This document shows positions 1 to 7,081 of a stretch of DNA of 10,292 bases, in pieces. The stretch is from Sulfurimonas sp. (lineage in GTDB: Bacteria > Campylobacterota > Campylobacteria > Campylobacterales > Sulfurimonadaceae). Position numbers and translations under genes: made by a program. The first letter of the stretch is position 1. Every line of letters starts with the position of its first letter. Under the pieces are notes generated by a model that was not told the origin of the DNA, did not search any database, and saw only the letters and a program-made list of their open reading frames with translations. The DNA is taken from positions 1-10,292 of the forward strand of contig JALSMC010000238.1 in NCBI GenBank assembly GCA_026987995.1. The letters run 5' to 3'.

Positions 1-816
1 ATTTATATCTGCATTATGTTTGAGTCTTGCAAAATAATCACCCAAAACCTGCTCGCGTTTTTCTGCCATAATCGAGTTTACTATCTGTGCTCTAACACTT
101 GAGAATCCACCCTCTTTTGCTGACTCTATCTCTTTTATATAAAAGCTCATAAAACCACCTTTACCATTTGGTATGACATTTGTAAAACTATTAAGTGCAG
201 TTCTCTCAAGAAGTGAAGCCAGTTCAGGAGATATTTTGTCATAAGGCAAAAGTTGCTCATTTGTTCTAATTTTAGGTGAATAGAACATAGGGTTGTCTAC
301 TTTTGTTTGTAGCTCATTTTTATCATCCCCGTCATATATGATAACTGTAAATGAAGCTGGGTGCTTGTATGTGTCTTTATGCATCTCGTAGTAATCTTCG
401 CACTCTAAATCACTAGGCTCACTTAAAGATGAGTATGCGATTGCTTGATAGAGCTTTTGAGAGAGTAGCTTCTGCTTTGTTTTAGCTTTTAGCTCCATAG
501 AACCCATACCATTTGACTCTCTTACAGCATCATAAAAGTCACTCGTACTCATGTTGTTTCTCGCTGCTAGTTTTTTGATGTCATCATACACTTCACTAGA
601 AGTTACTTTTATCTTTCTGTTATCTATCTCCACTTCTTCAAGTTTTTGACGGATTAACACGTCTACTGCTCTATCAGCACTTAGTTTTGAGATTTCCATT
701 TCATGTTTTATGTCTAAAAGTGTTATGGCCTTATCTTTAACAACAATAGCAATTGCATTATAAACCTCTGCGTTTAAAAAAGCACTTAGGAGTAGAAGAA
801 GGAGAGTTTTGTACAT
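1..816 (-). CDS. SurA-like periplasmic chaperone / peptidyl-prolyl isomerase (C-terminus cut by window edge)
   Basis: This is an open minus-strand frame of 272 codons with no stop before the left edge. It starts at ATG 816-814, with GGA six bases upstream as ribosome site. Residues 1-16 form a signal peptide (YK, then a run of leucines, cut likely after LNA), so the product should be periplasmic. Residues about 17-130 read like the SurA N-terminal chaperone domain: the opening YNAIAIVVKDKAITLLDI and the later DVLIRQKLEE helix match the family pattern. Residues about 150-232 (HPASFTVIIY to GKGGFMSFYIKEI) fit a diverged parvulin-type PPIase domain. The final visible helix returns to the SurA C-terminal helix, so only a few residues are probably missing. 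Known SurA proteins carry unfolded outer-membrane proteins across the periplasm. The length suits the short single-PPIase Campylobacterota version (Cj1289/HP0659 type, from memory). It lies 63 bases behind an outer-membrane enzyme gene and is probably co-transcribed with it. Isomerase activity is not proven by the sequence. Confidence 0.85.
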   Translation of the reverse strand, partial: MYKTLLLLLLSAFLNAEVYNAIAIVVKDKAITLLDIKHEMEISKLSADRAVDVLIRQKLEEVEIDNRKIKVTSSEVYDDIKKLAARNNMSTSDFYDAVRESNGMGSMELKAKTKQKLLSQKLYQAIAYSSLSEPSDLECEDYYEMHKDTYKHPASFTVIIYDGDDKNELQTKVDNPMFYSPKIRTNEQLLPYDKISPELASLLERTALNSFTNVIPNGKGGFMSFYIKEIESAKEGGFSSVRAQIVNSIMAEKREQVLGDYFARLKHNADIN

Positions 817-871
817 GTCTGTTCCAATATTAAAATTATTAAGCTTATTTTATCTTTTTTTACCAAACAGT

Positions 872-886
872 TAGATAAGTTATCTA
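872..886. repeat. short palindrome over the phospholipase stop codon
   Basis: TAGATAA-G-TTATCTA is a perfect 7-base inverted repeat with a single central base. It contains the TAA stop (882-880) of the minus-strand phospholipase gene. No T-tract follows on the minus strand, so it does not look like an intrinsic terminator; an AT-rich chance palindrome is possible. Confidence 0.4.
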
Positions 887-1986
887 GATATGCTTAAACC
901 AAAGCCTATTTTATTTACCTTTTGGTCATAATCGATCAAGGAACTCCCATACCCGCTAAAAGCTTTTAGGTAAAAATATACATCTTCACTTACATATGTT
1001 GGATAACTTACACTTATTTGTGCTGATGCTATTCCCTTTGTTATACTTGGATTTACTTGAATGTCAAGAAGAAGCTTTTCATTAATATATGCAACTTTGA
1101 TAGAACCCTGACCATAGTACTCTTCTATATCAGGATTATCATCACTTTCTTCACTCTCCGATAGTCTATGCCATACTTCAACTTCAGAAAAAAAGTTATT
1201 CCACTGAAAAAATGCTTTTGTATACACTCTATTCCAAGAGCGAGAACGTGAACCTATAACTGGTCCAGAGGGACGAGTTCTATTTCCATCTGTTACTGGT
1301 TGACCATTTGAAGAGTGCTTATATCCAAAAACTATACCTTTAAGATTCACCATATCTGCATTATGAACAAAAGGTAAGGTGACAAAAAGTTCAGGTTTAT
1401 AGTTTGTCTCACGAAAGGGTGCAGAATCTGTAAACACTTGCCAAAAAGATGTCTGAGTATATGCCCCAGACCAAATCTGAGGAAATCCAAACCAGTTTGT
1501 TACATAATCAGCTCTGAGCGATATCTGATACTGCACTTCCGTTTGAATATATGTCTCATTATTTGCTTCCCCTTTAGGAATTACATCTGAATAAGAGACT
1601 AAAAGATAGTTAGGCTTATGTGCACGAAGGGCAAAATTTCCACTTATGTATTTTACTGCTGTGTTTGTTGATGTGCTATCACTAAGGGGATCCATATTAC
1701 TAAAAATAGTTTCATAAAGATTAGTACGATTTGTCTCTCTTACTTGCCAATCAGCAGCTTTTTTATACCACTGTGCAGACTTCGACAAGTCAAGAGGAAC
1801 CCCTTTAGCATTTTGATACATCCAACCTAGTTTATAGGCTGCTTCTGGTTTCTTAGACTTCTTCGTACACTGCAAAAAAATCGGAAATGCCTTCTCATAC
1901 TCTCCATTATTAAAATAGGTCTCTCCTTCAATAAAATGGTCGGCATATAAGGATAAAGATATAAATAGTAAAAAAAGTAGTTTCAA
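880..1986 (-). CDS. pldA: outer-membrane phospholipase A (OMPLA family) with N-terminal Sel1/TPR-like segment
   Basis: This 368-residue product hydrolyses acyl chains of phospholipids in the outer membrane. The start is TTG at 1986-1984, not ATG: AGGA lies seven bases upstream, an in-frame TAG lies just beyond it at 1998-1996, and the frame then gives a clean signal peptide (residues 1-15, cut after LYA). Residues about 17-80 look like TPR/Sel1 helices (NNGEYEKAFPIF, AAYKLGWMYQNAKGVPLDLS). The barrel follows from about 85. The catalytic triad of E. coli PldA (His142, Ser144, Asn156) is matched by H224 and S226 in HSSNG and N252 in SRSWNR. DDNPDI (282-287) and the C-terminal SGYGSSLIDYD (344-354) are further family signatures. 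Compared with E. coli, about 14 extra residues sit between the Ser and Asn motifs, and the chain ends in SISR rather than the usual terminal aromatic residue. The SurA-like gene lies downstream on the same strand and could help fold this barrel. Confidence 0.93.
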   Translation of the reverse strand: MKLLFLLFISLSLYADHFIEGETYFNNGEYEKAFPIFLQCTKKSKKPEAAYKLGWMYQNAKGVPLDLSKSAQWYKKAADWQVRETNRTNLYETIFSNMDPLSDSTSTNTAVKYISGNFALRAHKPNYLLVSYSDVIPKGEANNETYIQTEVQYQISLRADYVTNWFGFPQIWSGAYTQTSFWQVFTDSAPFRETNYKPELFVTLPFVHNADMVNLKGIVFGYKHSSNGQPVTDGNRTRPSGPVIGSRSRSWNRVYTKAFFQWNNFFSEVEVWHRLSESEESDDNPDIEEYYGQGSIKVAYINEKLLLDIQVNPSITKGIASAQISVSYPTYVSEDVYFYLKAFSGYGSSLIDYDQKVNKIGFGLSISR

Positions 1987-2103
1987 TATAGTTTCCTAGT
2001 TAGTATTTTCGTATAATATCATAATGCCTATACTTTTACCTTTTTTACTCCCTTTTAACAAAGATTTAAATACAATTGCAAAATATTATTAAAAGGCTTT
2101 TTT
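1987..2103. promoter_or_regulatory. divergent spacer between phospholipase and gltX, likely holding both promoters
   Basis: This 117-base AT-rich spacer separates divergent genes, so both need a promoter here. On the plus strand, TATAAT at 2012-2017 and TACAAT at 2071-2076 are candidate -10 boxes for gltX; neither has a convincing -35 box, which is common in Campylobacterota sigma-70 promoters. AAAAGG at 2091-2096 is a plausible ribosome site seven bases before the gltX ATG. On the minus strand, AGGA (1997-1994) serves the phospholipase TTG start. The choice between candidate -10 boxes cannot be made from sequence alone. Confidence 0.5.
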
Positions 2104-3489
2104 ATGGTTGTTACACGCTTCGCACCTTCTCCAACTGGATACCTTCACATCGGTGGTCTTCGGACTGCACTTTTTTCTTACCTTTGGGCTAAAAATCGTG
2201 GTGGAAAGTTTGTACTTCGCATAGAAGACACAGATAAGGCTAGAAACTCAGAGGAAGCAACTCAGGCTATTTTAAAAGCTTTTGAGTGGTTAGGTTTAGA
2301 AGCTGATGGTGAGATAACCTATCAGAGCCAACGCGATGAGATATATGCTAAGTACATCAAACAACTTTTAGATGAAGGAAAAGCTTACAAGTGTTACATG
2401 AGCAAAGAAGACCTAACAGAACTTCGTGAGACACAGATGGCGAATAAAGAACGAACTATGTATGATGGTCGCTACCGTGACTTTGATGGTACTCCTCCAG
2501 AGGGTGTAGAACCTGTTATCCGTATTAAAGCTCCTTTAACCGGTGAGATTTTAGTCAAAGATGGTGTTAAAGGGACTATTAGTTTTCAAGCAGAAGACAT
2601 CTTAGATGACTTTGTAATTGCCCGTGCTGATGGTGCTCCTACTTACAACTTTGTTGTGGCGATAGATGACTACCTTATGGGTATAAACGAAGTTATCCGT
2701 GGAGATGACCACCTCTCTAACACTCCAAAACAGATAGTAGTTTATGAGGCCTTAGGATTTGATATTCCTGCATTTTATCATGTCCCTATGATTCATAATA
2801 GTGCTGGGAAAAAGCTCTCTAAACGCGATGGTGCTACTGATGTTATGGCTTATAAGGAGATGGGTTATACACCTCAAGCACTCCTTAACTTTCTTGTGCG
2901 TTTAGGCTGGAGTCATGGAGATCAAGAGATATTTTCGTTTGAAGAGATGATAGAGCTGTTTAATCCAAAAGACATTAACAAGTCAGCAAGTATTTACAAT
3001 ACTGAAAAACTTGACTGGTTAAACTCGCACTACATCAAAAACACTTCAAATACAGAGTTAGCAGAGTTACTTGAAGCCTATGACATTCACCTTACATCTC
3101 ATGATAAAAAAGAGATACTTCTTGATGCACTTAAAGAGAGAGCAAAAACACTTAAAGAGTTAGCTTCCCTTGTCACAGAGATAGTTACAACACCAATAGA
3201 ATTTGAAGCAAAAGCTATCAAAAAAGCTTTTAAAGACAATGCATTTGAAGTACTAAAAGCTTACAGCGAAAAACTTACTGCAAATGAGCCACATCTACCA
3301 AGTGACTACCACTCTTTAATGGAAGAAGTAGTGAGTGAGATGGAGATAGGTTTTGGTAAGATAGGAATGCCACTTCGTGTTGCACTTTTAGGAAAGATGG
3401 GTGGACCAAACATAGATGTCATCATGGCAGTTATTGGTAAAGAAGAGACACTTTTACGTATCACTCAAGCGATAGAAAAAAACTCTTAA
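2104..3489 (+). CDS. gltX: glutamyl-tRNA synthetase, GltX1-like
   Basis: This 461-residue cytoplasmic class I synthetase attaches glutamate to tRNA. The ATP-binding HIGH-type motif is PSPTGYLHIGG (residues 8-18), the RIEDTD segment follows at 39-44, the glutamate/tRNA site IRGDDHLSNTPKQ is at 198-210, and the KMSKS-type loop is KLSKR (237-241). The LNFLVRLGWSHGD stretch (260-272) and the C-terminal GMPLRVALLG (421-430) mark the anticodon-binding half. Length is normal for the family. The zinc site of E. coli GluRS is not preserved: only C97 remains of the expected Cys/Cys/Cys/His set. Campylobacterota usually carry two GluRS paralogues, one for tRNA-Glu and one that misacylates tRNA-Gln for later amidation by GatCAB. 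From memory this sequence resembles the HP0476 (GltX1, tRNA-Glu) type, not the shorter GltX2, but tRNA specificity is inferred. It has its own upstream promoter region and is followed after 14 bases by the phosphoesterase gene. Confidence 0.97.
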   Translation: MVVTRFAPSPTGYLHIGGLRTALFSYLWAKNRGGKFVLRIEDTDKARNSEEATQAILKAFEWLGLEADGEITYQSQRDEIYAKYIKQLLDEGKAYKCYMSKEDLTELRETQMANKERTMYDGRYRDFDGTPPEGVEPVIRIKAPLTGEILVKDGVKGTISFQAEDILDDFVIARADGAPTYNFVVAIDDYLMGINEVIRGDDHLSNTPKQIVVYEALGFDIPAFYHVPMIHNSAGKKLSKRDGATDVMAYKEMGYTPQALLNFLVRLGWSHGDQEIFSFEEMIELFNPKDINKSASIYNTEKLDWLNSHYIKNTSNTELAELLEAYDIHLTSHDKKEILLDALKERAKTLKELASLVTEIVTTPIEFEAKAIKKAFKDNAFEVLKAYSEKLTANEPHLPSDYHSLMEEVVSEMEIGFGKIGMPLRVALLGKMGGPNIDVIMAVIGKEETLLRITQAIEKNS

Positions 3490-3503
3490 GTTAAGTAAAA
3501 GAG

Positions 3504-4628
3504 ATGCACCCCTTACTTTTCACTTTAGTACTTTTAGGAGCTTTTTCACTCCTAAACATGTACATTTCAAAACGGTTTATCTCGCGTTTATCTATCTCTA
3601 ATCGCTATAAGTTTTACTTCAAAATCTTTCTACTCATAAATCTTTTTGGAATTTTTCTCTATGCCTTAGGTCGTTACTACATAGACTTCCCTAACTGGCT
3701 CTATTTTCTTTTCTCTTTGCCTATTGGAGTGCTTTTTTTACTTTTTTGTACAGCAGTTCTTTATGATATATCTCATTTTCTTTTATCACTCACACCCTTA
3801 GAAGAAAAACGCAGAGCCTTTTTTAAACGCTCACTTGACATAGGAGCAGTTGTAACTGCTACAGCTATCACTTCTCGCTCTATCTATGAGGCAAGAACTG
3901 TTGTCCTAGAAAAACAAGAGATAAAGATAAAAAACTTAGAAAAATCATACAAAATACTTCAACTCAGCGACATTCACATAGGTGGTTTAATCGATGCTGC
4001 ATTTATCAGAGGCATTGTTAAAAGAGTAAATGCCTGTTCTCCTGACCTTGTAGTCATCACCGGTGATTTAGTTGATATCGACTTAGTAAAAGCTCATGAT
4101 ATACTCGAAGAGTTTAAGGGTTTAGAGTCAAAATATGGTACTTACTATATAGTCGGGAATCATGAGTACTTTCACGGTATAGAAGCTATTATCAAAAGAG
4201 TAAAAGAGTTAGGTATACGAGTACTTGAAAATGAAAATGTATATATTGGAGAGAGGGGTCAAGGTTTTAACCTTGCGGGTGTTTACGACATCTTTGGCTA
4301 CAGAGCTTCAAAGTTTATGCCTGACATAAACAAGGCACTAACTCACAAAGATGAAGATTCCCCTACTGTTTTACTAGCACATCAGCCCAAATTTTTACAA
4401 GAGATATATGATTTTCAAAAAATAGACCTAGTTCTAAGTGGACATACACATGGAGGGCAACTTTACCCCTTTCGTTTTCTAGTAAGCTTGCAACAACCCT
4501 ATATATCTGGTCTACACCAACACACTCCCATTACTCAAATCTATGTTAACAAAGGCACAGGATTTTGGGGTCCACCTATGCGTTTAGGGGCAAATGCTGA
4601 GATAACAGAGATACTATTAAACTCTTAA
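3504..4628 (+). CDS. membrane-anchored calcineurin-like metallophosphoesterase (YkuE/YaeI type)
   Basis: This 374-residue protein has an N-terminal membrane region and a C-terminal phosphoesterase domain. Hydrophobic helices are visible at about 3-21, 40-60 and 66-95, with a fourth weaker one at about 112-125 after a basic stretch (EKRRAFFKRS). The catalytic domain (about 149-374) carries the full two-metal set: DIH (D156, H158), GDLVD (D188), GNHE (N219, H220), an isolated His in LLAHQP (H293) and GHTHGG (H314, H316). These motifs are typical of the YkuE/YaeI branch, some members of which are reported to act on UDP-diacylglucosamine or related lipid precursors. The substrate here is unknown. 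No strong ribosome site is seen (AAAAGAG just upstream), and 14 bases separate it from gltX, so it probably shares the gltX transcript. Its TAA stop overlaps the stop of the opposing diguanylate cyclase gene. Confidence 0.92.
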   Translation: MHPLLFTLVLLGAFSLLNMYISKRFISRLSISNRYKFYFKIFLLINLFGIFLYALGRYYIDFPNWLYFLFSLPIGVLFLLFCTAVLYDISHFLLSLTPLEEKRRAFFKRSLDIGAVVTATAITSRSIYEARTVVLEKQEIKIKNLEKSYKILQLSDIHIGGLIDAAFIRGIVKRVNACSPDLVVITGDLVDIDLVKAHDILEEFKGLESKYGTYYIVGNHEYFHGIEAIIKRVKELGIRVLENENVYIGERGQGFNLAGVYDIFGYRASKFMPDINKALTHKDEDSPTVLLAHQPKFLQEIYDFQKIDLVLSGHTHGGQLYPFRFLVSLQQPYISGLHQHTPITQIYVNKGTGFWGPPMRLGANAEITEILLNS

Positions 4629-6364
4629 ACACAGACTCTATCTCTGCCATTTGCTTTTGCCTCATAGAGCTTTATATCAGCTCTAGAGATTAACTGCTCA
4701 ATACTTTCATCTTCACTACTAAGTTCTGCGACACCTATACTTACAGTTACTTGGATTAACTTATCATCGCCTATGCTTACCCTGAGCTCTCTTACATCAT
4801 CACAAATTCTTTGTGCAAAAACTTTTGCATCTTCTAAAGAGGTTTTTGGTAAAAGTAAAACAAACTCTTCCCCTCCATAACGTGCCACTATATCAGCATC
4901 CCGTGAAAGCTTTCGTAACTTTTGAGATACAGTAACTAGAGCATCATCACCAGTTCCATGACCATAGTTATCATTCACCCTCTTAAAGTAATCAAGATCT
5001 AACATTAAAATTGAAAGTTCTTGCTCGTATCTATTTGCGATATTAAAACTCTTTTTTGCTATGTTTGAGAAATATCTTCTGTTGTACAGTTCTGTTAAAG
5101 GGTCTCTATTGGCTTGAATTTTGAGTTGTTCTTGCAAAATCTCTAGCTCTTTTGTTCTATCTTTTACCATCTCTTCAAGTTCACGAGCATTTATATTTTT
5201 TTGCTCAAGTAACTCATCTTTGATTTTAATAGCTTGCAGACTCGACTCATTGATTCTGTTTGCCAAGATAAGTGAGAAAAAACTCATCTCTATAAAAGAA
5301 ACATATAAAAAGGCATACATATTTATATCTGTATTTGGTACGGTACCATTAAAGATACCAGTCATCAAACCAAGAGAAATCACATATATTATCATAAGTA
5401 TCAAGTAGTATTTTGCTTTTTTAAAACCAAGTAGGCTTATCTTTACTGCTGCATATAAAAGTGTTAAAAAAGCAACTGTACTTAATGCACTCATTACCTG
5501 ATACCAAGGTTCAACATCTATCCATATAAGAATAAAAAGAAAGAAAAACAGTAGATTTAAAGAGAGTAAAAATTTATATGTTTTTGGTAAGTGCTTTTTT
5601 ATATCGAGTAGAGCACTTGAAAAAAGTATGAGAAAAGAGACAGCTAATGAGACAAAGGCATGGAGTTGGTCATACAAAGAGTAAAATCCAAAGTCAATAA
5701 TTAGTCCACTAAAGATAGAGATAAAAATACCAAAAAGCACTATATAACCTGCATAATATCCATACACTTTCTCTTTTAACGAAAGGAATAAAAAGCTGTT
5801 TATTAACAGTGCCATAACTAAACCACCAAAATAAAACATATACAAAAAGAGTTCTATTTCTCGTTCTTCATGCAATTTTTTTACAGCACTAAAGATTTGA
5901 AATGTTCCTGCATTTCCTAGTCTAGATACTGTTTTGATATAGAGTATTTTACTCTCTTGAGGTTTTATCTCAAAGCTAAAGATAGGATCGCTTACCTGCA
6001 CACCTATTTTGTCTTTAAATGTTTCTAAACCAAACCTATGTTCTTTATAACCTTTGCCATCATCTATGTATATTTTAAATTCATCAGCATAAAGTTTTTT
6101 GTAGTAGAGGGTAAATTCTTCGATGCTGCTCTCATTCTTAAGCACAAGCTTGAACCAAATTATTTTAGAAAAGTAACCCAAAGTATATTTATTAGATATA
6201 TCTTGATTAAAATCTCTTTTTTGTACACTCTGTATATCTAAAGTATTGTTTACATCATGTAGGTACTCTAAGGAAAAATTATCATAAATTTGAACATCAT
6301 TTTTGAGAGTAAGTTCTGCAAATAAAGATGTGAAGAAAAGGAGAAGAAGAAAAACATGTTTCAT
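4625..6364 (-). CDS. 7TMR-DISM receptor diguanylate cyclase (GGDEF)
   Basis: This 579-residue inner-membrane enzyme should make cyclic di-GMP from two GTP in response to a periplasmic signal. The open frame extends back to a TTG at 6481, but the ATG at 6364-6362 is preferred because it begins a good signal peptide (MKHVFLLLLFFTSLFA). No strong ribosome site supports either choice. Residues about 17-160 match the 7TMR-DISM extracellular domain (DISMED2), a probable carbohydrate- or ligand-binding beta domain; about 170-370 hold seven membrane helices; about 373-416 form a coiled-coil linker; and 418-579 is the GGDEF domain, opening with ANRDPLTELYNRRYF. The active-site motif is GGEEF (497-501), so it should be catalytic. 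RDAD (488-491), exactly five residues before it, matches the RxxD inhibitory I-site, so product feedback is expected. There is no EAL domain. The ligand is unknown. The gene is divergent from the YceI gene and convergent with the phosphoesterase. Confidence 0.93.
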   Translation of the reverse strand: MKHVFLLLLFFTSLFAELTLKNDVQIYDNFSLEYLHDVNNTLDIQSVQKRDFNQDISNKYTLGYFSKIIWFKLVLKNESSIEEFTLYYKKLYADEFKIYIDDGKGYKEHRFGLETFKDKIGVQVSDPIFSFEIKPQESKILYIKTVSRLGNAGTFQIFSAVKKLHEEREIELFLYMFYFGGLVMALLINSFLFLSLKEKVYGYYAGYIVLFGIFISIFSGLIIDFGFYSLYDQLHAFVSLAVSFLILFSSALLDIKKHLPKTYKFLLSLNLLFFFLFILIWIDVEPWYQVMSALSTVAFLTLLYAAVKISLLGFKKAKYYLILMIIYVISLGLMTGIFNGTVPNTDINMYAFLYVSFIEMSFFSLILANRINESSLQAIKIKDELLEQKNINARELEEMVKDRTKELEILQEQLKIQANRDPLTELYNRRYFSNIAKKSFNIANRYEQELSILMLDLDYFKRVNDNYGHGTGDDALVTVSQKLRKLSRDADIVARYGGEEFVLLLPKTSLEDAKVFAQRICDDVRELRVSIGDDKLIQVTVSIGVAELSSEDESIEQLISRADIKLYEAKANGRDRVCV

Positions 6365-6481
6365 TGAATTACATCTTTTTACCACTATGCTATCATAATT
6401 ATCCATATAAAATCTTAAATATACTAGGTTTATTAGCTTAAAACTTGTTATCATACCCTCATAAAAATATAAGGAAAACAA
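6365..6481. promoter_or_regulatory. divergent spacer between diguanylate cyclase and YceI gene
   Basis: With the cyclase start placed at 6364, this 117-base AT-rich spacer must serve two divergent transcripts. On the plus strand, AAGGA at 6471-6475, six bases before the YceI ATG, is a clear ribosome site. TATAAAAT at 6406-6413 and TATCAT at 6449-6454 are candidate -10 boxes for the plus-strand operon. The minus-strand promoter is not clear; TATGAT near 6395-6390 is one possibility. No convincing operator or sigma-54 site was found. Confidence 0.4.
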
Positions 6482-7045
6482 ATGAAGTCTTTATTTACCA
6501 AGCTTTTTATACTACTTTCTCTCTTAGCTAGTCTACAAGCAAATGACCAATACAGTGTTGATGCTAAACATTCAACTGTTTACTACAAATCGCTTGCCGA
6601 TGTTCTCTTTTTTATAGACAACTCTATCTTAGGAGTCAATCAAAAGATACAAGGTCAAATAAATGTTGCAGATAACAAACTTATCAACGGGAAAATTATC
6701 ATTGACATAAAAGGTTTTGATACTGATAATAGCTTTAGAGATTCTGATGTTATGAGTATTCTCGGTTATGAAACAGAGCAACATATCATCTTTACTATCA
6801 ATAAAACTGAGCTAAGAGATGGACAACTTTACCTTCTTGGAGACCTTGAAGTAAAGGGTGTAGTAAAAAATATTGCTATGCCAGTTGTAAAAACTTTTAT
6901 AGATGACTCTATCACTTATAGTGGAAAGCTTGATGTTAAGTACAGCGACTTTGGTATGACTCCACCAACACTTGCAGGTTTTATCAAAAAAGCGAAAGAG
7001 AGTTTAGAGATAGGTGCTACAATTGCATTTGTAAAAGATAATTAA
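6482..7045 (+). CDS. YceI-family periplasmic lipid-binding protein
   Basis: This 187-residue protein has a signal peptide at residues 1-20 (MKSLFTKL, then hydrophobic, cut after LQA), so it should be periplasmic. The mature chain has the YceI beta-barrel pattern: YSVDAKHSTVYY near the start, then INGKIIIDIKGFDTD, FRDSDVMSILGYETEQHIIF (family-typical R-D followed by a short helix and F-T/I strand), LYLLGDLEVKGVVKNIAMPV, and a C-terminal IGATIAF strand. The family is lipocalin-like and binds long isoprenoid or fatty acyl chains, such as polyprenyl pyrophosphate or quinone in characterised members. The ligand here is unknown. A good ribosome site (AAGGA, six bases) precedes the ATG. It leads a tight plus-strand gene cluster, 34 bases ahead of an ABC exporter gene, so a role in envelope lipid handling is a reasonable inference. 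Confidence 0.9.
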   Translation: MKSLFTKLFILLSLLASLQANDQYSVDAKHSTVYYKSLADVLFFIDNSILGVNQKIQGQINVADNKLINGKIIIDIKGFDTDNSFRDSDVMSILGYETEQHIIFTINKTELRDGQLYLLGDLEVKGVVKNIAMPVVKTFIDDSITYSGKLDVKYSDFGMTPPTLAGFIKKAKESLEIGATIAFVKDN

Positions 7046-7059
7046 TTTGTAAAAACAAA

Positions 7060-7081
7060 ATAAGAGATATAATTCTCTTAT
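7060..7081 (+). promoter_or_regulatory. inverted repeat with TATAAT loop at the exporter start codon
   Basis: ATAAGAGA (7060-7067), loop TATAAT (7068-7073) and TCTCTTAT (7074-7081) form a perfect 8-base inverted repeat. The right arm includes the first two bases of the ABC exporter ATG (7080-7082), and the left arm holds the only weak purine-rich ribosome site (AAGAGA). The loop is an exact -10 hexamer; TTGTAA at 7047-7052 is a possible -35 with a short 15-base spacer. It could be an RNA hairpin that masks translation start, a promoter giving a leaderless transcript, or a DNA-binding site. Confidence 0.45.

Noticed and set aside
872..886. Palindrome after the phospholipase considered as a terminator
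   Set aside because: The single-base centre, AT-rich arms and lack of a following T-tract on the minus strand do not fit an intrinsic terminator, and the SurA-like gene follows closely on the same strand.
2091..2103. AAAAGGCTTTTTT before gltX considered as a terminator-like repeat
   Set aside because: The arms are only five bases with a one-base centre; the AAAAGG part is better read as the gltX ribosome site.
5121..5408. Plus-strand open frame opposite the diguanylate cyclase
   Set aside because: It lies wholly inside the well-supported GGDEF protein gene on the other strand, is serine/isoleucine-rich antisense-like sequence, and has no family resemblance.
6038..6241. Plus-strand 67-codon open frame inside the diguanylate cyclase gene
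   Set aside because: It is antisense to the DISMED2 region and rich in Phe/Ile as expected for the reverse of AT-rich coding sequence, with no sign of its own selection.
6421..6440. Possible sigma-54 (GG...GC) promoter before the YceI gene
   Set aside because: The GG and GC pairs are too close together for the required -24/-12 spacing, and the rest of the consensus is absent.
6365..6481. Longer N-terminus for the diguanylate cyclase (start at 6481)
   Set aside because: The extra 39 residues begin at a TTG, would push the signal peptide inside the protein, and would fill the whole divergent spacer, leaving no promoter room.
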